DNA of 64,000 nt from a bacterium 1xD8-48 (GTDB lineage Bacteria > Bacillota > Clostridia > Lachnospirales > Lachnospiraceae), in contig QZDS01000002.1 of assembly GCA_009917455.1 (NCBI GenBank), positions 1 through 64,000 of the forward strand, read 5' to 3'. The notes below the pieces were generated by a model. The model had not been told where the DNA came from, did not search any database, and was given only the letters and a program-made list of their open reading frames with translations. Both the position numbers and the translations under genes were made by a program. Of the stretch, positions 17,248 to 25,289 are shown one piece after another (the first letter of the stretch is position 1; each line of letters opens with the position of its first letter).

Positions 17248-18189
17248 ATGAAAGTTTTAGTGACAGGCGTAGGCGGCCAGCTTGGCCATGATGTGATGAA
17301 CGAGCTTGCAAAGAGAGGCTATGAAGGCGTAGGAAGCGACCTTGCGCCGCAGTACAGCGGTATTTCGGATGGAACGGAAGTTACCGGAATGCCTTATGTG
17401 CAGATGGATATCACGGACAGCAACTGTGTGGAAACGGTAATTGCCGCAGAAAAGCCGGACGCGGTGGTTCACTGCGCCGCATGGACGGCGGTGGATTTGG
17501 CGGAGGACGAGGATAAGAGGGAAAAGGTTCACATGGTCAATGCCACGGGCACGGAAAATGTGGCGCTGGCCTGTAAAAAGGCGGACTGTAAGATGGTTTA
17601 CCTCTCCACGGACTATGTGTTCGACGGACAGGGAACCGAGCCGTGGGAGCCGGACTGCAAGGATTACAGGCCCCTTAGCGTTTATGGGCAGACAAAGCTG
17701 GAGGGGGAGCTGGCGGTTGCCGGCAATCTGGAAAAGTATTTTATCGTCCGCATTGCCTGGGTGTTCGGCGTCAACGGGAAAAATTTTATCAAAACCATGC
17801 TGAACCTGGGCAAGACTCACGACCAGATTAAGGTGGTCAGCGACCAGATTGGAACGCCCACCTACACCTATGATTTGGCAAGGCTTCTGGTGGATATGAT
17901 TGAAACCGACAAATACGGATACTATCACGCCACCAACGAGGGCGGTTACATCAGCTGGTACGATTTTACCAGAGAAATTTTCCGGCAGGCGGAAGAAATG
18001 GGGCATCCTGAATACAGCCCGGAGCGTCTAACCGTGACGCCGGTAACAACCGAAGAATATGGCATATCCAAAGCAAAACGTCCCTTTAATTCCCGCCTTG
18101 CCAGGGAGAAGCTTATCCAAAACGGTTTCCTTCCTCTCCCCACCTGGCAGGACGCCCTTGCCCGATATTTAAAGGAAATTGAATTTTGA
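17248..18189 (+). CDS. rfbD: dTDP-4-dehydrorhamnose reductase family protein (RfbD-like)
   Basis: The 313-residue reductase opens with the NAD(P)-binding GVGGQLG (7-13), carries the catalytic YGQTK, STDYVFDG and the RIAWVFGVNGKNF segment, and ends in the NSRLAREKL pattern of the RfbD/RmlD family. This family makes dTDP-L-rhamnose from the 4-keto-L sugar using NADPH. The ATG at 17248 has AAAGG/AAAGGG upstream; an earlier in-frame start would lie inside the GT2 gene. No rfbA, rfbB or rfbC is in the window, so the earlier steps must be encoded elsewhere. A strong terminator follows. Confidence 0.85.
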   Translation: MKVLVTGVGGQLGHDVMNELAKRGYEGVGSDLAPQYSGISDGTEVTGMPYVQMDITDSNCVETVIAAEKPDAVVHCAAWTAVDLAEDEDKREKVHMVNATGTENVALACKKADCKMVYLSTDYVFDGQGTEPWEPDCKDYRPLSVYGQTKLEGELAVAGNLEKYFIVRIAWVFGVNGKNFIKTMLNLGKTHDQIKVVSDQIGTPTYTYDLARLLVDMIETDKYGYYHATNEGGYISWYDFTREIFRQAEEMGHPEYSPERLTVTPVTTEEYGISKAKRPFNSRLAREKLIQNGFLPLPTWQDALARYLKEIEF

Positions 18190-18205
18190 ATCATAAAGAA
18201 CCACA

Positions 18206-18243
18206 GAGAGCGGAACTATTGGCAGTTCCGCTCTCATTTTTTT
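18206..18243 (+). terminator. Rho-independent terminator after rfbD
   Basis: GAGAGCGGAACT (18206-18217) pairs perfectly with AGTTCCGCTCTC (18224-18235) around a 6-base loop, followed at once by ATTTTTTT. It closes the glycosyltransferase-rfbD transcript. Confidence 0.92.
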
Positions 18244-18319
18244 CCCGCAATCGTTCCTGTATATATTAAAATGTATTACAGAAATTCAATATTACAGAGA
18301 CGAAAGGAAGGAAAAATTT

Positions 18320-19045
18320 ATGAAAGCTGTCTTAATCATTGAGGACAACCCTACCAGTATGGAAATGCTGGCAAGAATTGTAAACGAGGTGGACTCGGAG
18401 ATAACGGTCCACAGGGCCGTAAATCAAAATGAGGCATATGCCGCCGCCATGAAAGTAACCATGGACCTTTTTCTGGTTGATATTATTCTGGATACCAAAA
18501 ATCCGGGAGACGTTTCCGGGGTGACCTTTGCAAACCGGATTCGGATGGTGGAGAAATACAAATACGCCCCCATGATTTTCATTACTGCGCTGGAGGATGC
18601 GAGAATGTATGCCTACAGCGATTTGCACTGCTATTATTATCTGGAAAAGCCCTATGACGCGGACAAGGCCCGAAAGGTAATCAAAGAGGCGCTGGAGGTT
18701 CCCCAGAAGAAAAATATCCCTCACGATGTATTTTTTCGCAAGGATGGCATTCTTTACAAAAAAAATATTTCAGAAGTAATTTATATTGAAAATGTGAAAG
18801 GCGGGCAGACGGTTCATTTTACGGACGGGAACCTGCGGTTATCTTATAAACCCTGCAAAACGATTCTGGAGGAGCTGGACTCCGAAAAGTTTCTGCAGTG
18901 CAGCCGGTACATGATTGTAAACAGGGATTTTGTGGAGGCGGTTGATACGGTCAACAGGTATATCACGCTGCGGGGGGATTACGGGCAGATAGAGTTGGGG
19001 ATTACTTTCAAGAAGAAATTTCTGAAGGCTTTGAAGGAATCCTGA
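18320..19045 (+). CDS. LytTR-family response regulator
   Basis: The 241-residue protein has a receiver domain with the acidic pair Glu8-Asp9, the likely phosphoacceptor Asp54 in FLVDIILD, the Thr of FITA and the Lys of LEKPYD. A LytTR DNA-binding domain covers about residues 135-238 (FFRKDGILYKKNISEVIYIE, then FLQCSRYMIVN). The family activates genes from paired direct repeats. GAAAGGAAGG lies upstream. No sensor kinase gene is next to it. A near-identical pair of direct repeats lies 9 bases after its stop and before the promoter of the frameshifted secreted-protein gene, so that gene is the obvious target. Confidence 0.88.
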   Translation: MKAVLIIEDNPTSMEMLARIVNEVDSEITVHRAVNQNEAYAAAMKVTMDLFLVDIILDTKNPGDVSGVTFANRIRMVEKYKYAPMIFITALEDARMYAYSDLHCYYYLEKPYDADKARKVIKEALEVPQKKNIPHDVFFRKDGILYKKNISEVIYIENVKGGQTVHFTDGNLRLSYKPCKTILEELDSEKFLQCSRYMIVNRDFVEAVDTVNRYITLRGDYGQIELGITFKKKFLKALKES

Positions 19046-19053
19046 AGGTTGTC

Positions 19054-19092
19054 GTGTTATTTATTACATGCAGGGGTGCTATTTGTTACATG
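19054..19092 (+). promoter_or_regulatory. Paired 17-bp direct repeats, candidate LytTR regulator site
   Basis: GTGTTATTTATTACATG (19054-19070) and GTGCTATTTGTTACATG (19076-19092) agree at 15 of 17 positions and start 22 bases apart, about two helical turns. The second copy ends just upstream of the expected -35 position of the next promoter. Two-turn direct repeats beside a weak -35 are the usual layout for LytTR activators; the sequence does not match a published consensus that I can name with confidence. Confidence 0.6.
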
Positions 19093-19095
19093 AAT

Positions 19096-19124
19096 GTGAA
19101 AAGACCTCAAAAATCAGGCATAAT
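19096..19124 (+). promoter_or_regulatory. Putative activated promoter of the frameshifted secreted-protein gene
   Basis: CATAAT (19119-19124) is a good -10. The matching -35 position (19096-19101, GTGAAA) is poor. This fits a promoter that depends on the activator bound at the adjoining direct repeats. Confidence 0.45.
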
Positions 19125-19132
19125 AGAAGTAC

Positions 19133-19144
19133 ATCAGGCCTGAT
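19133..19144. promoter_or_regulatory. 12-bp perfect palindrome near the transcription start
   Basis: ATCAGGCCTGAT is a perfect dyad at about +3 to +14 of the predicted transcript. A half copy (ATCAGGC) also lies just before the -10. It could be an operator for a second regulator. Confidence 0.4.
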
Positions 19145-19176
19145 GATACAGAAAAGCATTTACAAAGGAGGTCTTT

Positions 19177-20210
19177 ATGACGAAAAGGAAATTCGGCAAA
19201 ATTATTTTTGCCGCAGCCCTGGGAATTTTTCTTGGGGGGGGGGTAATTTAGAACAGGATTTTACGATTGAAGCGAGAGCGGCGCAGCTGCCTTCTGCCGT
19301 GGCGGCGGGCGAATCTGCCGCGCGGAGCCTGCCGGACCCGGATGTGAGTCTTCTTGCGGCGCAGCCGCCTGCTGTCTCGGATATCAGTGTCCTTGCTTTG
19401 AAGGACGGCATTAGTGCCGGATGTACTTTTAACGGCTACACGGACAAAAGCGAGTACGTCATCCAGCTGTTTTTAAATCGGGTGGATGAGGACGGCTCGG
19501 TATCGGAAGCGGCCAGCCTGGAGCTGGATACCACCGCAGACGGAAAAGGCTCTGGGCAAACGTCTGCGGAAAAGGTGGAAACGGGTATTTACAAGGCTTC
19601 TGCGGCCATAAAAAGGTATGAGGGAGGAAATCTGGCGGACACGGCGTTTACCCATTCCGTCTTGTATAAGGTGGTAAAGGATAAGGATTCCTATACAGTC
19701 ACACCTTATGAGAAGGAGCCTGAAAGCGGTGGGAAGCCGGATAAAGGGCTTCATGTACCGGACAGGGATGCGGTATTTGCAGAGGATAATAAGGAATATC
19801 GTGCCTGCGACCATGAGAAGGATTTTGAGATTGTCCGGGAAGCCGACGCAACCCGTGACGCCCTTATGGAAGAAAAGTGTGTAAAATGCGGAGAGGTCTT
19901 TTCTTATGCTTATGTGCCCAATTCCGCCTATGCGGCATTTTTGAAAGATTGTGCCAGAGCGGTTTTAAACGTAAAGGGAGATGAAATCCTCCTTGCCACA
20001 GACAGATGGATGAGCTTTAATCAGGAGGTTCTTGATGCGATTTCGGCTCGTCCGGAGGTGGCAGTCACTATTCATTATATGTATTGCGGAAAACAGTTTA
20101 CAGTGACGATTCCGGCCGGAACAGACGCGGCTGGTCTTGCAGATGAAAACGGATACTGCGGTTTCCGCTATTTACATATGTTATTTGCAGGAGAGGAAGT
20201 GTTCTTATAA
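19177..20210 (+). CDS. Secreted protein interrupted by a frameshift at a G10 tract (probable phase-variable gene, OFF here)
   Basis: A strong AAAGGAGG site precedes the ATG at 19177, which begins a signal peptide (MTKRKFGKII, then a hydrophobic core). The frame runs into ten consecutive G at 19234-19243 and stops at 19249-19251 after 24 residues. The rest of the protein continues in another frame to 20210 with no further stop. Eight or eleven G would give one 343-344-residue exported protein with a likely cleavage after EARA. The mature part has a beta-like domain, a Cys pair in CVKCGE and a C-terminal domain (DRWMSFNQEVLDAI, then GYCGFRYL) that I associate with secreted Lachnospiraceae proteins of unknown role. 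The location of the tract inside the signal-peptide codons is typical of contingency loci. A sequencing error or a plain pseudogene remains possible. Confidence 0.7.
19234..19243 (+). repeat. Poly-G tract of ten bases
   Basis: Ten uninterrupted G lie inside the signal-peptide codons of the frameshifted gene. Adding one G or removing two restores the downstream frame. Confidence 0.9.
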
Positions 20211-20251
20211 GGAAAAGCGGCTGAAATAATATAATATCTGAAATGTCTACG

Positions 20252-20285
20252 CCGGGGAAAAGGAGCGGGAATTCCTTTTCCCCGG
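20252..20285 (+). terminator. Hairpin terminator after the frameshifted gene
   Basis: CCGGGGAAAAGGA (20252-20264) pairs perfectly with TCCTTTTCCCCGG (20273-20285) around an 8-base loop. The following TAAATTTCT is only a modest U tract. Confidence 0.7.
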
Positions 20286-20304
20286 TAAATTTCTGAATAA
20301 AGTC

Positions 20305-20333
20305 TTGTTCTTTGAGCTACAAAAAATTATAAT
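20305..20333 (+). promoter_or_regulatory. Sigma-A promoter of the UDP-uronate gene set
   Basis: TTGTTC (20305-20310), a 17-base spacer and TATAAT (20328-20333) form a good housekeeping promoter just after the previous terminator. Transcription should begin near 20340. Confidence 0.7.
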
Positions 20334-20394
20334 AAGATATCAGGAGAAGGCTTTAACGGAAAGGAGAATAAATGGAGGTATGCAGGAGATGGGA

Positions 20395-20535
20395 ATGACT
20401 GATTTACAGTTTAAAAGTTGGTTGAAACAGATTATCAGAGGACTCGAGGGTGCGAAGGGAGAAAGCACAAAAGAAGATACTGATAAAAAAATTGAAGAAT
20501 TATTAAAAGACTTAAAAGAAGATTTACAGGGATAG
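20395..20535 (+). CDS. 46-aa acidic helical protein of unknown function
   Basis: The product begins MTDLQFKSWLKQII and ends in a Lys/Glu-rich helix (KIEELLKDLKEDLQ). Small proteins with this 'QFK..L..LI..LE' start are common and uncharacterised in Lachnospiraceae. I chose the ATG at 20395 because AGGAG sits 6 bases upstream; starts further up lie inside or before the promoter or have no usable ribosome site. An 8-codon reading frame (20372-20398) with its own AAAGGAG ends by overlapping this ATG (ATGA) and may couple translation. The epimerase gene follows 13 bases later. Confidence 0.6.
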   Translation: MTDLQFKSWLKQIIRGLEGAKGESTKEDTDKKIEELLKDLKEDLQG

Positions 20536-20548
20536 AGGAAAGGCATAT

Positions 20549-21574
20549 ATGGCAGACTCAAAAAAATATATCGTCACCGGCGGAGCCGGATTTATCGGTT
20601 TTTATCTCTCGAAGGCATTGCTGGAAAAAGGAAACCGGGTAGCGGTAATCGATAACTTAAATGATTATTACGAAGTATCGCTGAAAGAAGAACGCCTGTC
20701 AATTTTACAGAAATATCCGGGGTTCCGGTTTATGAAGGGGGATCTGGCGGATAAGGATGCGGTTTTCCGGCTTTTTTCGGAGGAAAAACCTGATATAGTA
20801 GTAAATCTGGCGGCACAGGCAGGAGTGCGCTACAGCATTGATAACCCGGACGCTTACATTCAGTCAAATATTGTGGGATTTTTTCACATTCTGGAGGCAT
20901 GCCGGCATTATCCGGTGGAGCATCTGGTTTTTGCTTCCTCCAGCTCCGTATACGGCGGAAACGAGAAAGTGCCCTTTCAGGTGGAGGACCAGGTGGACAG
21001 GCCGGTGAGCCTGTATGCGGCGACAAAAAAATCCAACGAGCTGATGGCCTATGCTTACAGCAAGCTCTACCGGATTCCTTTGACGGGGCTGCGTTTTTTT
21101 ACGGTATACGGGCCGATGGGCAGGCCGGACATGGCATATTTTAAGTTCGCAAAAAAAATCATCGCAGGCGAGCCGATTCAGATATATAACAACGGCGATA
21201 TGATGAGGGATTTCACCTACATCGACGATATTGTAACCGGTGTGGAAAATATTCTCGGCAATCCGCCGGGGAAGGACAAAAACGGCGCGGCATATAAGAT
21301 TTACAACATAGGAAACAATAAACCGGAAAAGCTCATGGATTTTATCGCCGTCCTCGAGAGCTGCCTTGGAAGAAAAGCACGAAAGGAATTTCTGCCGATG
21401 CAGCCGGGGGATGTGTATGAAACCTATGCGGATGTCCGTGACTTGATGGAGGATTTCGGATTCAAGCCCTCCACAACGATTGAGGAAGGCCTGAAAAAAT
21501 TTGCGGACTGGTTTTTGGAATATTACAGAAATGGAGAAAACAGAAGATGCCCGGACAGTACACGGAACGATTAA
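20549..21574 (+). CDS. UDP-glucuronate 4-epimerase (GAE/CapI type)
   Basis: The 341-residue extended short-chain dehydrogenase has the NAD motif TGGAGFIG (10-17), the catalytic Tyr156/Lys160 in YAATK, NLAAQAGVRYSI and the subgroup signature VYGPMGRPDMAYFKF, which is typical of UDP-glucuronate 4-epimerases. It interconverts UDP-glucuronate and UDP-galacturonate in the cytosol. The UDP-glucose dehydrogenase that makes its substrate is the next gene, 73 bases on. Together they supply uronic acids for a capsule or teichuronic-type polymer. Confidence 0.88.
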   Translation: MADSKKYIVTGGAGFIGFYLSKALLEKGNRVAVIDNLNDYYEVSLKEERLSILQKYPGFRFMKGDLADKDAVFRLFSEEKPDIVVNLAAQAGVRYSIDNPDAYIQSNIVGFFHILEACRHYPVEHLVFASSSSVYGGNEKVPFQVEDQVDRPVSLYAATKKSNELMAYAYSKLYRIPLTGLRFFTVYGPMGRPDMAYFKFAKKIIAGEPIQIYNNGDMMRDFTYIDDIVTGVENILGNPPGKDKNGAAYKIYNIGNNKPEKLMDFIAVLESCLGRKARKEFLPMQPGDVYETYADVRDLMEDFGFKPSTTIEEGLKKFADWFLEYYRNGENRRCPDSTRND

Positions 21575-21609
21575 CGGGCACAGATGTGACCGGAAATTGT
21601 TCCGTGTAC
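21558..21609 (+). repeat. 11-bp inverted repeat across the epimerase stop codon
   Basis: GTACACGGAAC (21558-21568) and GTTCCGTGTAC (21599-21609) are perfect reverse complements around 30 bases that include the stop codon. No U tract follows, so it is more likely an RNA-processing or stability element, or an operator, than a terminator. Confidence 0.5.
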
Positions 21610-21647
21610 TGGAGGGGCGTCTACGGAACTGAAATGGAGGAGATAAA

Positions 21648-22958
21648 GTGAAAATAGCAGTAGCCGGAACGGGATATGTAGGTCTGGTAGCGGGCGTATG
21701 CTTTGCAGAGAAAGGATACGACGTGACCTGCGTGGACGTGGACGAAAAGAAAGTGGAGCTGATGCGGAAGGGGATTTCACCCATTTACGAGGACGGACTC
21801 GAGGAGCTGATGCAGAAAAACAATGCCGCGGGAACGCTTCATTTTACCACGGATTATACAAAGGCTTACAAGGACGCCGACGCGATTTTTATCGGTGTGG
21901 GAACGCCGGAAATGCCTGACGGAAGCGCCAATTTAAGCTATATAGCCACGGTTTCCCGTCAGATAGCGGAAACCATTGAGAAGGACTGCCTTGTGGTGGT
22001 AAAATCCACGGTGCCGGTGGGGACAAACGACAAAGTGGAGCAGTTTATCAAGGATTTTCTCGTCCACGACGTGAAGGTGGAGGTGGCTTCCAACCCCGAG
22101 TTTCTTGCTCAGGGAACGGCGGTACGGGATACCCTGCATGCGGCGAGAATTATCATAGGGACGGAAAGCGGGGAGGCGGAGGCGCTCCTTAAGAAAATCT
22201 ACGAGCCCTTCGGACTACCTATTGTTTCCGTAAAGCGGCGTTCGGCGGAGATGATTAAGTATGCCTGCAATGATTTCCTTGCCCTTAAAATTTCCTATAT
22301 GAACGATATTGCGAACCTCTGCGAGCTGGTGGGCGCGGATATCACCGACGTCGCCAGAGGAATGAGCTATGACGAGAGGATTGGCGCAAGGTTTCTGAAT
22401 GCGGGAATCGGCTTCGGGGGAAGCTGTTTTCCCAAGGATACAAAGGCTCTTAAGTTTCTGGCCAGAGAACACGGCTATCAGCTGAAAACGGTGGAGGCCT
22501 GTGTGGATGTGAACCTGAAACAGAAAACCAGGCTGTTCGAGAAGGCGAAGGACAGAATGATTACCTTCAGCGGTTTAAAGGTGGCGGTGCTTGGGCTTAC
22601 TTTCAAGGCGGGAACCGATGATTTGCGGGAGGCGCCGTCTATTGACAATTTAAAGCTGCTTCTGGCGGCGGGAGCTGATGTGTATGCCTACGACCCGGAA
22701 GGGGAGGAGCGGGCAAGGCAGCTTTTCCCGGAAGGCGGTCTGGAAGCCGGAACCATGAATTATACGGATTCCATTGAAAAGGCTCTGGACGGCGCCAATA
22801 TTTGCTTTGTATTTACGGAATGGCCCGAGATTAAGGAGGTCAAGCCGGAGGAATTTAAGGAAAGGATGCATACGCCGCTGGTTTATGACGGGCGTAACCT
22901 CTATTCGCCTGAGAAAATGAAAGCGGCTGGGGTGGAATACTACAGTATCGGACGCTGA
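21648..22958 (+). CDS. ugd: UDP-glucose 6-dehydrogenase
   Basis: The 436-residue protein has the N-terminal NAD-binding GTGYVGL (residues 7-13), VGTPEMPDGSANL, STVPVGTND, the catalytic Cys260 in GGSCFPKDTKAL and the C-terminal UDP-binding domain with GLTFKAGTDDLREAPS. It oxidises UDP-glucose twice to UDP-glucuronate with NAD. GGAGG-type bases lie before the GTG at 21648. It ends the UDP-uronate gene set and is followed by a bidirectional terminator. Confidence 0.93.
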   Translation: MKIAVAGTGYVGLVAGVCFAEKGYDVTCVDVDEKKVELMRKGISPIYEDGLEELMQKNNAAGTLHFTTDYTKAYKDADAIFIGVGTPEMPDGSANLSYIATVSRQIAETIEKDCLVVVKSTVPVGTNDKVEQFIKDFLVHDVKVEVASNPEFLAQGTAVRDTLHAARIIIGTESGEAEALLKKIYEPFGLPIVSVKRRSAEMIKYACNDFLALKISYMNDIANLCELVGADITDVARGMSYDERIGARFLNAGIGFGGSCFPKDTKALKFLAREHGYQLKTVEACVDVNLKQKTRLFEKAKDRMITFSGLKVAVLGLTFKAGTDDLREAPSIDNLKLLLAAGADVYAYDPEGEERARQLFPEGGLEAGTMNYTDSIEKALDGANICFVFTEWPEIKEVKPEEFKERMHTPLVYDGRNLYSPEKMKAAGVEYYSIGR

Positions 22959-22970
22959 CGGAATTTATAG

Positions 22971-22999
22971 AAAAGATGCGGCTACAAACCGCATCTTTT
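22971..22999. terminator. Bidirectional terminator between ugd and the converging glycosyltransferase gene
   Basis: AAAAGATGCGG (22971-22981) pairs with CCGCATCTTTT (22989-22999) around a 7-base loop, with runs of A before and T after, so it works on both strands. It covers the last codons of the minus-strand gene. Confidence 0.85.
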
Positions 23000-23920
23000 A
23001 CTTATGATATATCGCGGCCTTGCCTTGATTTCATCATAGATTCTGGAAATATAATGTCCGATAATGCCGAGGCTGATCATGAGGACGCTGCCGATAATGA
23101 GCTGCAGCAGAATCACGGTGGTAAAGCCTTCTAAGGCGGTGCCGGAGAAATAGCGGTAAAGGGACTGTACGCCGAGCGCCAGTGAGGCAAGCAGCATGAG
23201 CCAGCCGAGGAAGGTGACTACCTGCATGGGTGCACCCGAAAAGGAAGTAATATTTCGGATGGCATATTTTACAAGGCTCCACATGGACCATTTGGAGGAG
23301 CCGATGGCACGCTCCTGTACTTCAAAAGGAACGGAAGCGGTCCGAAAGCCCACCCAGGAGGACAGCGCGCGGAAAAAGGGCGCTCTCTCCGGGAGCAAAA
23401 GAAGGGCGTCCACGGCCTTGCGGTCTAACAGCTTGAAATCGGAAGCGTCGGACATATTTACTTTCGTCACCCTGCTGATAATTTTGTAAAAGCCTTTGGC
23501 GCAAAAGGTATGAAAAGGGTTTTCCTGCCCCCGGGAGGCTTTTACGCCCTCCACCACCTCAAAGCCCTCCTGCCACAGGCGGTACATTTCGGGGATAACT
23601 GCGGGCGGGTGCTGCAAATCGCAGTCCATGATTACGCAGCAGGCGCCGGAAGCGCTTTCCAGACCGGCAAAGATGGCGGATTCCTTTCCAAAATTTCTTG
23701 AGAAGGAGATTCCCTTCGCTTCGGATAATCCGGCCGACAATTCACAGATGCGGGGCCAGGTCATATCCCTGGAGCCGTCGTCCACAAACAGAATTTCAAA
23801 GGGAATATGCGATTCATTTAAAATCTGGCTGATGGTATTGAAGGTTCTGTGAATATTATCCTGCTCATTATAGGCGGGAATAATTATTGAAAGCAGTTTA
23901 TTGTTTTCTTGCAGTACCAT
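22982..23920 (-). CDS. Family 2 glycosyltransferase, DPM1/GtrB-like, with two C-terminal membrane helices
   Basis: The 312-residue protein has the polyprenol-phosphate glycosyltransferase pattern: LSIIIPAYNEQDNI, the DXD-like VDDGSRD, DCDLQHPP, and two hydrophobic helices near residues 230-250 and 262-285. Such enzymes load a sugar onto undecaprenyl phosphate on the inner leaflet for later transfer outside. I chose the start at 23920, where AGGAG lies 5 bases upstream. It stands alone; no flippase or membrane transferase partner is next to it. Confidence 0.87.
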   Translation of the reverse strand: MVLQENNKLLSIIIPAYNEQDNIHRTFNTISQILNESHIPFEILFVDDGSRDMTWPRICELSAGLSEAKGISFSRNFGKESAIFAGLESASGACCVIMDCDLQHPPAVIPEMYRLWQEGFEVVEGVKASRGQENPFHTFCAKGFYKIISRVTKVNMSDASDFKLLDRKAVDALLLLPERAPFFRALSSWVGFRTASVPFEVQERAIGSSKWSMWSLVKYAIRNITSFSGAPMQVVTFLGWLMLLASLALGVQSLYRYFSGTALEGFTTVILLQLIIGSVLMISLGIIGHYISRIYDEIKARPRYIISKRCGL

Positions 23921-24033
23921 GGGGGCTCCTTGTGATAATTTTTTTATCATTATAGACCATAACCGGGCAGTTTGCAAAATAATTCATAATACACGGCAAA
24001 ATTGAATAAAATATAAACAGAAACGGTCAGTTA

Positions 24034-24114
24034 TTAAGAATTATTTAAGGTTGCGGAAAGAATTCTTAAAATGGAACAGAGGTTCTTCCTTTTTCGGAAA
24101 AATGTGGTATGCTT
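24034..24114 (+). promoter_or_regulatory. Promoter region of the SGNH lipoprotein gene
   Basis: An extended -10 (TGG then TATGCT, 24106-24114) lies about 57 bases before the gene. Upstream, TTAAGAATT (24034-24042) and AATTCTTAA (24062-24070) form a perfect 9-bp inverted repeat that could bind a regulator. Confidence 0.45.
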
Positions 24115-24170
24115 ATGAATGAAAAAATTAAGAGGATTTTAACAGGAAATATCTGAAGGGAGCGCAGACG

Positions 24171-25247
24171 ATGAGACGAGTGAAAAAAGGAACGGTAAAG
24201 CTTACAATTGCAATTGCGCTGGCGGCATCCCTGCTGGCCGGATGTGGACAGAAAAGCGGTAAGGATTTGCAGGATGACAAAGTTTTATCTGATAATATCA
24301 TTATAACGGAAACAGGTGAGGTTATAGAAAAAGAACCTGTAACGGAAACAGAGCCTGAGGAAAAGGACATACAGCCCACGCCAACGCCCCAGCCTGAGCA
24401 GGAGGAAGCAACGCCGCAGCCTGCCAGCGCGCATCAGACGCCTGCCATTGATTTGACGGAGCCGGAGCAGGAGCAGATTATCACGGAGGAGGATCAGATA
24501 GAGCCGGCCGGAAACGAGCTGCAGCTTGTATTCTTAGGAGACAGTATTTTTGATAACAGCCGGGACGGAAGCGGGGTGCCATATCTTACCTCTGTGCAAT
24601 GTGAGGCGGACGTGTACAATCTTGCGATTGGCGGAACCAGCGCCTCCATAGAGTATGATGAGCAGGGCTCTTATGACAAGTGGACTTCCAGAAGCCTTCT
24701 GGGCATTGTCCATGCAATCAGAAAGGAAATCCCCACCGATATCTTTGCGGGAACAAGGGCGAAGGAAATTCTGGATAACCCCAATATCGATTTTTCAAAG
24801 ACAGATTACTTTATCATTGAATACGGATTGAACGATTTCTTCCGGGCAGTACCCCTCACCAATTCCGACAGTGATGTGGACATCAGGACTTACGGCGGAG
24901 CTTTGCGGTGTGCAGTAAGCGACCTTCGGGACTGGGCGCCGGACGCAACGATTATATTGTGCGGTCCTACCTACGCGCAGTTTTTTAACGGTACATGGAT
25001 GGTCGGCGACGGCAATACCTTAAACAGCGGGTACGGAACTCTGGCGGATTATGCGGGAACCTGTAACTATGTGGCGCGGGAGCAGCAGACATTGTACTTC
25101 AATGCCTATCAGGATTTGGGAGTTAACAATTACACGGCGGAGGAGTATCTGGAGGACGGCGTGCATCTGACGGCGTTCGGACGGCAGGAGTATGCCAACG
25201 CCCTTGCGAAAATCATTTTGAACTATGAGGAAACGAAAAATAATTAA
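24171..25247 (+). CDS. SGNH/GDSL hydrolase lipoprotein
   Basis: The signal peptide ends in the lipobox LLAGC with Cys25 as the lipidated residue. A linker of about 85 residues rich in Glu, Pro, Thr and Gln follows. The hydrolase domain has the nucleophile block FLGDSIFDN (Ser125), IGGTSA, the GLND block and the catalytic DGVHLTAFG near the C-terminus. It is anchored outside the membrane and probably removes or moves acyl groups on a surface glycan, which fits the neighbouring glycan genes. The substrate is unknown. GGGAGCG lies upstream of the ATG. Confidence 0.85.
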   Translation: MRRVKKGTVKLTIAIALAASLLAGCGQKSGKDLQDDKVLSDNIIITETGEVIEKEPVTETEPEEKDIQPTPTPQPEQEEATPQPASAHQTPAIDLTEPEQEQIITEEDQIEPAGNELQLVFLGDSIFDNSRDGSGVPYLTSVQCEADVYNLAIGGTSASIEYDEQGSYDKWTSRSLLGIVHAIRKEIPTDIFAGTRAKEILDNPNIDFSKTDYFIIEYGLNDFFRAVPLTNSDSDVDIRTYGGALRCAVSDLRDWAPDATIILCGPTYAQFFNGTWMVGDGNTLNSGYGTLADYAGTCNYVAREQQTLYFNAYQDLGVNNYTAEEYLEDGVHLTAFGRQEYANALAKIILNYEETKNN

Positions 25248-25254
25248 AAAGTGA

Positions 25255-25283
25255 TTGACATCGTCTTACAGATGGATTATACT
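25255..25283 (+). promoter_or_regulatory. Consensus sigma-A promoter driving a long untranslated region
   Basis: TTGACA (25255-25260), a 17-base spacer and TATACT (25278-25283) make one of the best promoters in the window. It starts 8 bases after the SGNH gene and points into about 460 bases with no convincing gene. Confidence 0.8.
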
Positions 25284-25289
25284 TGCTTC

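Noticed and set aside
19068-19176. A start at 19068 for the frameshifted secreted protein
   Set aside because: That frame lacks a ribosome site and signal peptide and begins within the regulatory repeats. The ATG at 19177 has both features but in the other frame.
20864-21784. A 306-codon open frame on the minus strand opposite the epimerase and ugd genes
   Set aside because: It lies wholly opposite two well-supported genes, has no ribosome site and resembles no family. It is a by-product of the codon use of the real genes, as are similar frames at 17257-18006, 5733-6293 and 26509-27093.
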